Shown piece after piece: positions 21,698 to 33,400 of a stretch of DNA of 45,191 nt. The notes under the pieces were generated by a model, which was not told the DNA's origin, did no database searches, and saw only the letters and a list, made by a program, of their open reading frames with translations. The first letter of the stretch is position 1. Every line of letters begins with the position of its first letter. The stretch lies in assembly GCA_001584585.1 (NCBI GenBank), contig LSYV01000016.1, forward strand, positions 577,752-622,942, in the 5' to 3' direction. Both the position numbers and the translations under genes were made by a program. This DNA is from Gonium pectorale (taxonomy: Eukaryota; Chlorophyta; Chlorophyceae; Chlamydomonadales; Volvocaceae).

Positions 21698-24492
21698 TCA
21701 CCCGTGCCTTCCCGCGCCGCCACTGGGGTCGCCGCTGCTTTCCGTACAGCTGTTGTGCGGCTGCACACTCCCCAGCGGGACCGAGCCGGACGTGTCGCCC
21801 TCCTGGGTGCTGTTGCCGTGAATTTGGTGCTTTAGGAGCCTCACGATCTCGGCGAAGGTGGGCCGGGTGCGGGGGTCCTCCGACAGGCACGCCGCCACCA
21901 GCTTGCCGTACGCATGGTCGGGAGTCATCAGGACATCCTGCAGCCGGTACGGCAGACGCATCAGCGTAGCCGAGGTGTGGCGCCACAGAACGCGCAAGGA
22001 GGGGACCTAGAAGGCAATCATCTGGCTAATGTGATGACAAGAAGTGTAGGTACCGGTAGATGCGCGAATGGACGAATGTGCGGCTCACCTCGAGCAGAAA
22101 GGTGCAGAGCCACCGGTACGTATTGTGCTGGTCGGAGACTGCCAGCATCGTACTGTAGACCTTTGCGATGTCCTCCAGCGTGCAGCCGTAGTAGAACTCG
22201 ACAAGCATCATCCCAAAAGACCACACGTCGGAGCGAGGGGACAGCTGCCCCTTCGTCACCACCTGGGCGGGATGCGCGCACAGCAGGCGTTACCGTTAGG
22301 CAGGTAAGCAGGCGGCGCGTGCCGGTCGGTAGACCCACCGGAAACCTGCCAGCGGGTCAATGCAGATCACCACGGTTGTAAACAGCGTCCGCAGATGGTG
22401 CTCCGCGACACACCTCCATATCACACCACTACAGCCAACTACAGCAACCTGCAGCAGGTGTCTCACACGCCTTCCGTTGGCTATCTCTCCAGGCCCTCTT
22501 CCCTGGCCCTCTCCTCTGGACCACTTCCCCAGCCCTGACTTGCCTCTGGCGCGCTCCTCGCCAGCGTGCCCTGGAAATGCTGCGACGCGTGCGTGGCGCC
22601 CTCCGCCAGCGGCAGGCTCAGACCGAAGTCCGCCACCTTGGCAGTCAGCTGGGGCAGCGCAGAGCCCGGCTCTGGACACGAAGGCGGTGTGCCCGCTAAT
22701 GCACCTTCCCCAGCTGGGGCGTACATTGGAGCAATGCACTCCTTGGACGACGCCGCTTCAGCGCTAACCGACTGGAGCAGGACGTTATCTGCCGGGAGGT
22801 ACGGGGTCATGTAAGCACCCGACTGCGCTATGCAATATTGCAGCAAAGTGGTTGGTGGGAGGGGCTCGGTCAGCACCCGGTAAAGCTGTGTAACGGTGCG
22901 CCACGGCTTCACATACAATCAAAGGCGCTGCCGGGAGGCGCTGCTTGAACTCGCTTTCCAAATGATGGACGATATAAGGCCAGTTCAAGCGTCCCGGCCT
23001 TGTATTCCTGGCCATGCTGTAGAACAAGCTTCGGCGAGCCGATGGAATCCGAGGATATCATCAAACAATGATGTCCTTGAGAACCAGTGGGCATAGAAGC
23101 CCCAGCTTCAGCGCAATCCCTACTTACGATTTGACCGGCTCGCTCCCTCCGAACCGGTATGTTAAGGCACTCACCCGGCTTGAGGTCTCCGTGGACTATG
23201 TTGCAGCTGTGCACGTGCCGCATGCCCTCGGCCACGTCCAGGGCCAGGCGTAGGGCGAGTATGCGAAGTTTTCCGCTGGTTCGAATGCTCCCCGCCATGC
23301 CTTGCGCTGCGAGGAGAGGGGCAACGGAAGGCTCCGTCAGGTCAGGCACATACATCAGGCGAAACGCGGGCGGGAACGCACACTCCATCGGTGTAAAACA
23401 ATGTAGTGCAAATTTAACCGCGGAGCATGTAACGGGGCAGGTTAGCACTGCGTCCGGGGCCCACGTGAGGTGGGTCAACTTTTGATGGCGGCTGCACGCC
23501 AGTGGAAGCCGAGGGTGGCGCTGCAGTGCCTCTGCCGCGAAAGGACGCATTTGGCATTGGGTCGTTCCCAGGCGGGTCGCCTTGCGGGATCACGCATACC
23601 TCCGCTCCTTAATCGCCCTCGCTGCGACCCGCGAGGACCAGTCTGCGACCCGCGCGCCCAGCGCCTAGTACGTCATGACCCTGTTGCCGGCCTGGGCCGC
23701 GCACAGCCCATCCTCCCGTGCCCCATAACCCCTCCCCGCCGATGGGAGCATCCCGCTGACAGCTGGCTCATCGCCTCAAGGCCACGCCCTGTACTCACAC
23801 AGCGCCTTCCTCAGCGTGCCGCCATTGCACAGCTCCTGCACGATGTAGAGCCTGTACGCGTCCGGCACGCCCTCCTCTTGGGACGCTTCGTTCCCGGCGG
23901 CGGTACCCAGGGTCTCATCCTCGGCCGGGCCTGCGCTCGCGCCCTCGCAATCTCCCGCCTCCACCGCCCCGGGCGGTACGGGTCCCTTCGAATACACACC
24001 CCTGACGGCGGGCGACGGCTGTTGCACCAGCGGTGTCAACTCGTACGTGTATGTCACTGTGGGGGCAAAACCAAAGAGACGGGCTTGGCACGGCCACGTT
24101 CACCGGCAGATAGACATCATGTCGACATCACACGCGGGAAGGTCCCTCTATGCGCACTCCTAGTCCCGTGGTACTAGCGCGGCGACGTCGTAAAGGCCGG
24201 CCTCACCGGTCTGTGCCTTACGAACACGGTCCGCGCGGCATCCAGGCCCTCGCGTCCCCAGCAGCCGTCAGCCGCACTCACCCACTACGTTAGGGTGCGC
24301 CATGCTCATGGAGATGGCCGCCTCGAGCACCGCCCGCTGCCGGGCGCGGCCCTCCTTGCCGACCGTCGCCTCCGGCACCACCAGCGTCTTGACGGCGGCA
24401 GGGAGGCCTCGCCAGGTGCCCCCGTATACAACGCCAAAGGCGCCATTCCCGAGCACGCCAAACACCTCAAGCTCTGCATCCTGAAGACCGGC
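21698..24492 (-). other. Kinase-coding block of gene C (exons 16-21)
   Basis: The elements in order are glycine loop GNGAFGVVY, lysine in AAVKTLVVPEA, alpha-C glutamate in LEAAISMSMAHPNVV, hinge YIVQELCNGGTL, IVHGDLKP split by an intron from DNVLL, KVADFGLSLPLAEGATHAS, APE motif, DVWSFGMMLVEFYYGCTLED and RTRPTFAEIV. The segment before APE reads GTLARSAPE, so the usual GTxxY/WxAPE aromatic residue is replaced by arginine. The exon containing APE ends in a GC donor (GAG followed by GCAAGT, 22544) where B has GT. After the fold a tail of about 40 residues rich in G, S and T ends the protein. Confidence 0.82.
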
Positions 24493-27400
24493 CTGCGCAG
24501 CGGCGGAGTGTGCGGTTTGCCTACGTTCAGGCTCCTGGCCCTCTCGCCCACGCCCACGCCCACACAGCAAGCCAGCCAGCTCATGGTGCACACCGTAGGG
24601 CCCATCAGCGCAAGCTGTTGCACAAGGTATACTCCACTACACACGAGCTCCATGGATTGATCGGGACTCAACCGCAGACCGCAAGGCCCAGCCGGTTCCC
24701 AGCCACACTAAGGTGCCCTCCTCAGAACCGCACATGCCATCTCCGCACTACCCTAAAACTAGCATCCCCAAAGCCCCGGCCATCGGTTTTCACCATACTA
24801 CCCGCGGAAGCCATGGCTCTTGCGCACCGCGTGGCCTGTGTCGCAAAACCTCAATGAACGCCTTGCAATCCGGTCCATTAGGGCGCACACCCAACTTCTC
24901 GCGGGAGACTGACCGCCTTGTGCAGGTTGGGTTCTCAGACAGGCATCCTCTTCGGCGCGTCGTCCTCTGCTGTCTAGTCGGCACACCCTGATCTGTCGCC
25001 TTGCCAGCTTCGTGCAACCCACGAACCGTTCAGGTTCCTTGCTGCGAGTGCAGGACGCGCCGAGTTGATCCGGTCTGGTCTGCACGCCCCTCACTCTTCA
25101 ACTAGCTAGCTGACTTCATTGAGCGCAGCGTCGCCAACCTCTGGCTGAGCGCGCCCTTGCCCTTTCAGTTATGTACCCTGACCCGCTGCGCCCACACCAC
25201 ACAACCCGCCCGCCCGCCGCTCACCCACCTGGAGCGCGCGGATGGCACCGGACAGATCACGCTTCCTGTCAGCTCTGTACCAGCGACGTTGCGACCCCGT
25301 GGGCTGCCGATCCAGACCCTCCTCTCCTCCATCGCTGTGCGGCTGCTCGACCCGGTCGCGCAAGCCAGAGAAATACACCTGCGATGGTGGCGGTGGCACG
25401 GCAAGGAGGCGGCGACGTCAGTTTGAGCGCATGTCCAAGAGCGCAACTTTCTCCGCGTTGCGGTGTGAATTGGTGAAGTACACCTACAGCGCCCTGGCGC
25501 GGGTGGCGGCGGCAACGGCGCGGCAAAGAGGTAGCGGCCGAAGATGGAGGCGACGGTACAGGCGGGAGGGCAAGCTCCTTGGAGGCAGGTGTGATTGGTG
25601 GCATACCTAAGGGTGCGCCGTGCGATGGGTAGCGACTCCCGCAATAGATGACGCACCACCCGGCGACGATTCGCGGCTGCCCTATACAGCAATGGAGGAT
25701 CTCCCGGCTCCGTGACCTTAGCCCTCCTTGCACAACACTTGGGTGCCCAAGGTGCGGTGTGCAACACATGCCCGCTAAGCGCCGGGCTCGGGGCAATCGA
25801 CCCCCAATGCCGCGCCCAGCGCCGCCTCGGCCGTGTGTTGCTTCCAGTCCCCGCACTTCACAACAGACAACTTTGGGCCGTACTTTGGGCCGCCACGTGA
25901 TTACCTCCGGCTCCGCCGCGCCGCCCTTTCAGCACACTGTCCCTTAGCCCCACTCACGTCCATGTCGTGCAGGAGCGCCCTCTCATCATCCGCCGGAGGC
26001 TGAGCCGCGGCGCGCGGCTTGGCCCCTGCAGTGACGCCACTGTCAGCGCTGGCGCTGGCAGCCTGAAGCTGTATCCAGGAAGGCGGGCTCCCGGGGCCAC
26101 GGCTCAGAAGCCGCAGGTCGTTTTGGCGGCCGGCCGCAGACAACCGGCGGAGCAATGCCTGGCTAACGGCGCTCAGATTGGCCTGACGGCAACACATGGG
26201 CCAGAGGATCCACAGTTCATTAGAAAATGGCGGCAGCTCTGACGCCAGCGCCTGGCCTGAGAGCTTGTGCGGATGGCCGTTACTGACCAGCTCGCTACGG
26301 GGGCTGTCTTTGCGCGTCGGGAGATTGCAGACAACATCTAAAGAGTGACCGAAGGTTGCGGGACCAGCTTGGGGCCAGAGCTGCGAGATCGCGCCCCTGG
26401 AGTTATGTGCAGCCGCACTCACGGTCGCTGGTTGCTACTCCACACCTGCTCTGCTTTCAAGCGATGGAGATCACAAAGGCTCGATCGATTCGGCAGCCAC
26501 ATGGTGCTCACTGCCTAGCAGTCCTCCGGAGGGCGGCCCTTCGGCGGGTTGCACCACCCACCTGCGCGGCGCCGCTGCTATGCAGGATCAGGTGGCTCTC
26601 GTCGATGGTGGTGGTTGGTGTTGCATCGAACGGTGGCTGCGCTTTCGACAGGTCCCGCGCCCCAGCCGCGCCCTTGGGCGGCTCCAGGGCCGGCAGCCGG
26701 CCCGACGCCGCGCCGCCTCCGTGCACCGGGTGCACGCCGGGCCCCTCGTCCATTACTACGCCCACGACGCCCTTCTGCACATTGCCGTCTGAGGCCCAAT
26801 GGGTTTGCAGTAGGAACGAGCCCGTACGGAGCGCGTACGACAGCCATTGCTTGACGTTCCGCGACAGCGCCCTCGACGCCGGTGCCAAGCCGGGCCCGGA
26901 GCCCATGTCGCCTGTGCCTGCGTCGCCTGGTAGCGGGTCGCCCTTTGCGCGCGGTATCCGCCGCTGTTGGCGCCGCCGGACGCATGCGGCCCCGGCCATG
27001 ACGGTGCCAAGCAACAAGACTGCGCCCCCCACAGCCGCCAGCGCAGCTGCCACAGGCGTGACCCAGGCGCTGCGGCCGCTCCCGGACCCGCCCGGCGCCG
27101 CGCCTGGTACTGCGGTACCAGGCAGGGGCGCAGCCCCAGCAGGGATGGCAGGCGGCGGGGACAAGCTGCGCTCTGTTCGCGGCGGTGGCGGTGCGCGTAC
27201 GGGCGGCAGCGGCGGCTGTTCCATGCTGCCCTCCAGCGGCGATGGCGCGGAGCCAAACACAATGCGGCCGGCCGGAACGTCCATATCTGTCGGGTGAGGG
27301 CAGAGGTGTGGAGAAGAGGGGAGAGGAGGGGAGCGGAAGCACTCCCGCTGTGTTCAACGGGATGGGGATGTGGTGCCCGCCCCCTTAACCAGCGCGCCCC

Positions 27401-30400
27401 ACCTGCAAGCTCCTTGTACGGCAAGTCCAAGGGGCCGTACGGCAGCAACCTGGCGCCCGGCGGCGCGTCGTCCGGCAATCGGAATGTGATGGTGACGTTG
27501 GTTCCCTCCCAGCCGTAGTGGCGGGCCACCGCCAGGACCAGGGTGCCCGAGGAAGGGTCGTAGGACACAGGCTGCGCGCGGAGCGATCGGGCACACACGG
27601 AGCGGGCGTGGGGAGGGTGGCTTGAGGGTTGGGTCCGGGCCGCGTCGGGGCAGGTAGCCTGCTTTGCCTGGGGCCGTACGTGGGGCGTCCGTACCATGGT
27701 GAGGCGAGATGGCCAGCACCGGTCAGGTAAGGATGCAAGCGCGGTAGCAGGCCATGACAAACGGAAAGGGGCGCCCGGCCCGATCGTGGCCTTGCCTGGG
27801 CTCAGCGCAGGGCCCAGAGGGCCCGAGCCCATGCCCGCCCCACCCGCACCCCCGCACCCCGATACTTCCCGCACGCGGCCCGCCTCCGTTGCGTACGGGC
27901 ACACACGCCGACCCGCACAGCTCCGGGCATGCAGAGTGCACGCATCGCTGAAACCGCACTACTCGGAACTCGGCAAGCTCCGACGGAAACTTTCCCGCGG
28001 TTCGTGGAGCAGGAAGGAGAAAACGGTTGCTGGGAAGAACCTAGCAGTTCGACCTACGGAGCCACAATGACACTCCCTGCACAAAGCGACGGGAGCATGA
28101 CAGCTTGTGAGCCCGCCCGCTGACCTGAGAAGCGGCGGCGTACATCAGAATTGCAGCGCGCGTTGAGTCCGAGTAGGGGGTAGGGGGAGGCGGCGAGGGC
28201 GGCGTCGGCGGGCTCGGAGGTTCCGAAGGGGCGTCCGGCGGGCCCTCGGGCAAGCGCAGAGCAACCGGGCCACCGCCATCACTCGCTTCGAGGTCCTCCT
28301 CCGGGACCACTTTCCCTATGGGGTCATAGAGAGCTGTAGCAACTGTTAAGAGAGGGCACAGGCACACGGAGAGGTAAGGATGTTGCAAAGACTGCAAAGG
28401 AGGACTCTAAGCCCCGAAAGAGCGTAATCAGTGGTGTGGAAGGGCTTCCGAGGAGTGGGAATGCGCTGGCGGGCGCGTGTGAGGCAGGTGTGGGCGGTGC
28501 GCGTGGGTGGCCGCGACGGATTGACCGGCGTGCCGCAAGATGCAGGCTGATGGGCAGTCAGAAGCGAGCCGGGCCGGGCCTGGTTGGGCCACGGGCCGGG
28601 CGATGGCTGTGTGTGGCTCCCGAGGAGTGGGGTACGCATACGTTGTCGGTCGCCGGTGAAATGTGCGCAGGACGGCACGCCGGGTACACCGGGTACACCG
28701 GATATGCCAGGATACCGGCTCCGGAGCGTCCGTACCTGACCGCCTTGCGACCTGAGGCGGCGGGTCGGATCCGAGGAGCCTCCGCAGCCGGCGTCCGTGA
28801 CGGCGGGCCCGCCTGGGGACACGAGGCGGAACCGCCTTCGCATCACCCTGCGCCGCAGCATCAGTGGGTACCCACTCGAATGCCAGCCGAGCGTGAGGCG
28901 CTGCTTCCCCAGCGTCGACCATCGCCGTGGTGGACTCCTTCACCTGTCGCTGCGGCGGCGCCGGCCCCGCCAGTGGCCCCGCCCGGGCCGCCGCCGCCGC
29001 CTGCAGCTCCGTGGTCACACGCGTCATCAGCACCGCCGCCACCAGCGCCCGCCACTCAGGCTCCGGAACCACCAGCGTCACGTTTTGGAGTCGAAGAAAC
29101 GAGGAGTCGCTGCCCCTGCGCGGCGCATCGCCAGCCCCGACCCTGTGAGGCCACATCAAGCTGCAGCCAGCGAAGCCGGCCGACTTCACAACAGGGCCCG
29201 GCCCCAACCCGCACTCAGCGACGCACTGTACGTGGTCCATTGAGCAGCACCATGACCTCACCGCACCCGCAGATACCTGGCAATACGAAAGTACCACAGC
29301 GGCAGCGAGCTGTTGGCCCAGGGCCCGTCCTGACCCTTCAGCTGCCGTGGCGCTTTTGAGTTTTTGGGCCCACCGTCAACCGGCTGCTGGGGCGGGCCGA
29401 CGCCCCCGGGCGCCAGGTTGTACAGCACCAGGTTCCGGAGCGCCAGCGGCCGCTTCATCTCGCACCTGTCGGTCGTGCCCTGATGGCCACGCGTGGCCGG
29501 GTTCGAGGAGCCGTTCGATTGGGTGACAAAAAGAACGACGCACAGGGCACAGCATGGTGTATGGCGGGGATACGGACGCGTGAGGGTGCCATACTCTTGC
29601 AACTGCCCATTGCGCGAATTGACCGCCGGGCCTTTACCTTGAGGTCGGTGAAAGTGCGGCCCCCCACCAGCTCGGGTGCATAGCCGCTGATGGTGCACAC
29701 GACCGCGTCTTCCGAACCGAAGCCCTTCTTGCCGCCAGCGACGACCGAGGCGCCGCCCGTCCAGCTATCATCCGGCAACACGGTGCCGTCGAACCGCCTG
29801 GCAGGGTCGTTAAGTGCGTTAGGTGCCAAGCAGGGAACATGGTTGATGGCCATACAGGTGAAGTGCTTCGGTTCTGACGTGGCGAGCTAGGTGCAAAGCA
29901 GTCCCCCGGTGCAGCGTCCTGCACAGCTGTCACCCGAAGATGGCCATGTCTGCGCGAGGAGCGCTGCAGCAAAATGCCTGGGTCTTTGGTATAACGCAAG
30001 AACGCCCTTCTGGTTCTCGTATCTGTCCCTGCCACTCCTCACCCACACTCACTATACATGCATCGTGTATCCGGCCGCCGCCACCCGCCCAGCCGCCCTG
30101 CTGGACCCGTGCCCTCCTCCCTTTTGACAGCAACCTGCCTACCGTCCGATGTAGGTGACTTGCGCCCTGTCCGGCGGCTGCCCGCACACGCGGTCCTGGT
30201 CCGCCAGCGCCTCCTGCAGCCCGGGGGCCAGCCACAGCCCCGCCGGGCCCTGCGGGGCGGAGCGGGGAAGCGGGGGCCACTGCCCAAGTATGTACCTCAT
30301 TGTGCAAATACGTAAAGCGTAGTGCATGCGATGAGCATAATGGCTGTGCCGCTATCTTCTGTAGGCGGCTGAACGACCGGCCGGGATGTGGTGACTGGGC

Positions 30401-33400
30401 AGCGGCTCAGCTGTGCTGCTGCACGTTGCCGCTCACAGGGACTCATGGCCGTGCAGAGAAGGCGACATCGAGACCGGTACCGTGCAGACCCACCCACTCC
30501 ATCGCCATCTGCTGGTCACCGTGCAGCAGCAGGGGCGGCCAGACCCGCGACTGCGGCAGCAGCTCCACGGCCCCGGGCAGGGCCGCGTAGGCGGAGGCGG
30601 ACAGCAGCGTGCAGTCGAGCAGCAAGACCTGGGGAGGTGGGGAAGCGGGTGGGAATTGGAGGGAGGAGAAAGTGGCGAGGGACTGGGGCTGCCTTGGCCA
30701 GCAGGGATAGCCGCGAAACGACCTCGGTGCAGCACGAGGTTAGGGAGGGGGAGGCTGCGGTTTTGCACTTCAGGTTCCTGGGACTTCTCCGGCCCCAGCC
30801 TGCTGGCCGCGGGCCTGCCACGCCGATTCTCTCCATGCCAGGCTAGGCACCGAACGCAGGCTCGGTGTGACACCCAAGACCGCAACATGGTAGCAACGCC
30901 GACATTGAAAGCGCTCTCGTTCAGGGAAGCTTGAGATGCATTCCATGCCGTCCCATCGCAGGGGTAGAGTGTTGGAGCATCCGAATCGGTCCTGAGTGCG
31001 TGCGTGCAGCCCCGATCGTAGAGCTGGCCGTGTGGCAGCCAGCGGGGCGCGGCAAGGCCCAACATGGCCGGGGAGAGAGGTCTAGCTACTGCTCCAAGAA
31101 ATGATCAGGCCACGTCCAAGCGTGGAGTAGATACCGCACAGCATGGCTACCTTCTGGGCAGGCAAATCGTGCACATCGGCCCGAGGCTGAAGCCATGTAC
31201 CCGCGCTTGGCAGGGAGGCGCACCAGCACGCAGTGCCCCTTGCAACCGGAGCTGCCCTGAAGTGCCGGCCCTTCCGGATAAAGCACCTCGGCTTACTACG
31301 GCATCGGGTGCGTCCGGGAAGTCCCGCCGCCCCCCACCGCACCTCCACCGCCGTGGGTGTGAAACCGTCGAAAGGAACCCCGACGACCAGTCGCTCCACG
31401 GCCATCACCCCGAAGCCCGGCGAGCCGGCAACAGGCCGACGAGCCTGCAGCCAGCAGGCAGGGGTCCGACGAGCGGGGCAGGGGTAGCAGCTTGCATTCT
31501 TTGACAGGTGTGCACGGATTCCGCCGGCCCAGCAGCGCACGTGCTGACGCGGTTGCGAGCCGTCAGCTTTTAACTCGCTGCTCGCTCGGGCGCGTGCCCC
31601 TGCCCGGCAGTGGGGGCCGGCAGGGTAGTAAGAAGGCATGGGGCCGACGGCAGGTGGAGCTGGTGAGGAATCGCCGGTCCTGTGCCTGCAATGCCGCACC
31701 TGCGCCGACATGTCGAGGTGGAACAGACCCTCGTCGGACGGCAGCGCGGTGCCGTTGCTCTCGGCAATCCGCTGCAGGAAGGCCAGCTCCTCGTCGGGCA
31801 GCACCAGCGTGCAGCGCGTCAGGGTGACCCATGGGTCCGTGGCTCCCTTCGATACGTCTCTGCGCGGTCGGGGGCGTGGTTCCCTTACAGCCTGCCCCAA
31901 ACCACGTGGGGAAATGCTGCACGCGGCACGCAGGAAGGGCGTACACTGCATGGGGCTGCGCTGCCTCACCAGTGAAGTACGCTCCGACGAGCGGCGCCAG
32001 CGCGCCTCCATCGGCTTCAACCCGCCCCACCCCACCCTGCCCCTCTCCACCCCGCCCGGCCACGGGGACCCGCCCCCAAGCATCCCAACCTTGGGATGCG
32101 GAAGCTCAGCGCCGAAAGCGACAACAAGGCGCCCAGGCTGTCTGGCCGTTCGGAATGCGGTAGATTGACGAGAGTCAGGTCGTACAGCTGTACAGCTCCG
32201 GGGCCGACGTACGTAACAAATTCGTCCCTGTCGCTGCCCCCGGCCCAGTCGCCGTCAGGGGTGCCCATGCGCGCGGACCGCAAGAACGCCGACGCCCAGA
32301 CCCCCTCTCGGCCGGCCAGATCCAACACCGTACTGGTCATGCCGCCCAAAAGGACGAGCGTGCTGCCATCGGGGATGATTATTGGCTGCACGGGCAACGG
32401 GTTGTATGGGTGTATGGGTTAACGGGCGGCAGCGAGCTCGTTGGCCACAAGCTAGGCCGAGGGAAAGCCTCCATGTTTGGTGGTCGCGTAATCACGCGGT
32501 CGGGCCGGCAAGTCGGCGCGCTGCTTACCGCGGTCGGCCAGGCCCCATCGGGCGCGAGGGTGGTGTGGCCAGAGAGCGGCAGGATGACCGGGCCACGCGT
32601 TTGCGGGAGCAACTCGGCTGACACGTGCAGCAGCTCGCCGGCCCCAGGGCCGACGGTCATTACCGAGCACAAGTAGGGAGGCTTCAGCCCGGGCTTGGCG
32701 CCACTCGCCGACGGCGGGCTCGTTAACAGCACGTTGCGCCACTGCACAACCCCGCCAGCGCCCGGCGAGCCGTCGGGTCCCGGCGCCCGCGAGCTGTGTT
32801 CAGCGATGCGGACCGTGCCGTTCACCAGCGACACGCCAGGCGCGTGGGGCCAGTCGTCCGCCCGGCTGCAGAGACCGGCGACCAGGTTGACGAGGTCGAG
32901 TTCACGCAGGACGAGCGTGAGGTCCTGCNNNNNNNNNNNNNNNNNNNNCCGCAAGACGCCGACGCCCAGACCCCCTCTCGGCCGGCCAGATCACACGTAC
33001 TGGTCATGCCGCCCAAAAGGACGAGCGTGCTGCCATCGGGGATGATTATTGGGCTGCACGGGCAACGGGTTGTATGGGTGTATGGGTTAACGGGCGGCAG
33101 CGAGCTCGTTGGCCACAAGCTAGGCCGAGGGAAAGCCTCCATGTTTGGTGGTCGCGTAATCACGCGGTCGGGCCGGCAAGTCGGCGCGCTGCTTACCGCG
33201 GTCGGCCAGGCCCCATCGGGCGCGAGGGTGGTGTGGCCAGAGAGCGGCAGGATGACCGGGCCACGCGTTTGCGGGAGCAACTCGGCTGACACGTGCAGCA
33301 GCTCGCCGGCCCCAGGGCCGACGGTCATTACCGAGCACAAGTAGGGAGGCTTCAGCCCGGGCTTGGCGCCACTCGCCGACGGCGGGCTCGTTAACAGCAC

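Larger units (their letters stand above)
21100..29920 (-). repeat. Segmental duplication, copy 1 (gene C 3' two-thirds plus flank)
   Basis: This interval aligns with 36770-45191 in the same orientation. Exons match in number, phase and nearly in length. Many introns also match: for example 23625-23800 and 38920-39110 are almost identical. Homology continues about 600 bp past the stop codon of gene C and about 440 bp past that of D. Stop codons lie 15,510 bp apart, which is the repeat period. The right copy runs off the window, so the full duplicated unit is longer. Confidence 0.85.

Noticed and set aside
26756..27904. Long minus-strand frame (382 codons) over the membrane exon of gene C
   Set aside because: It reads through a phase-correct intron in a different frame from the conserved transmembrane and ectodomain modules. 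It is a GC-rich shadow.
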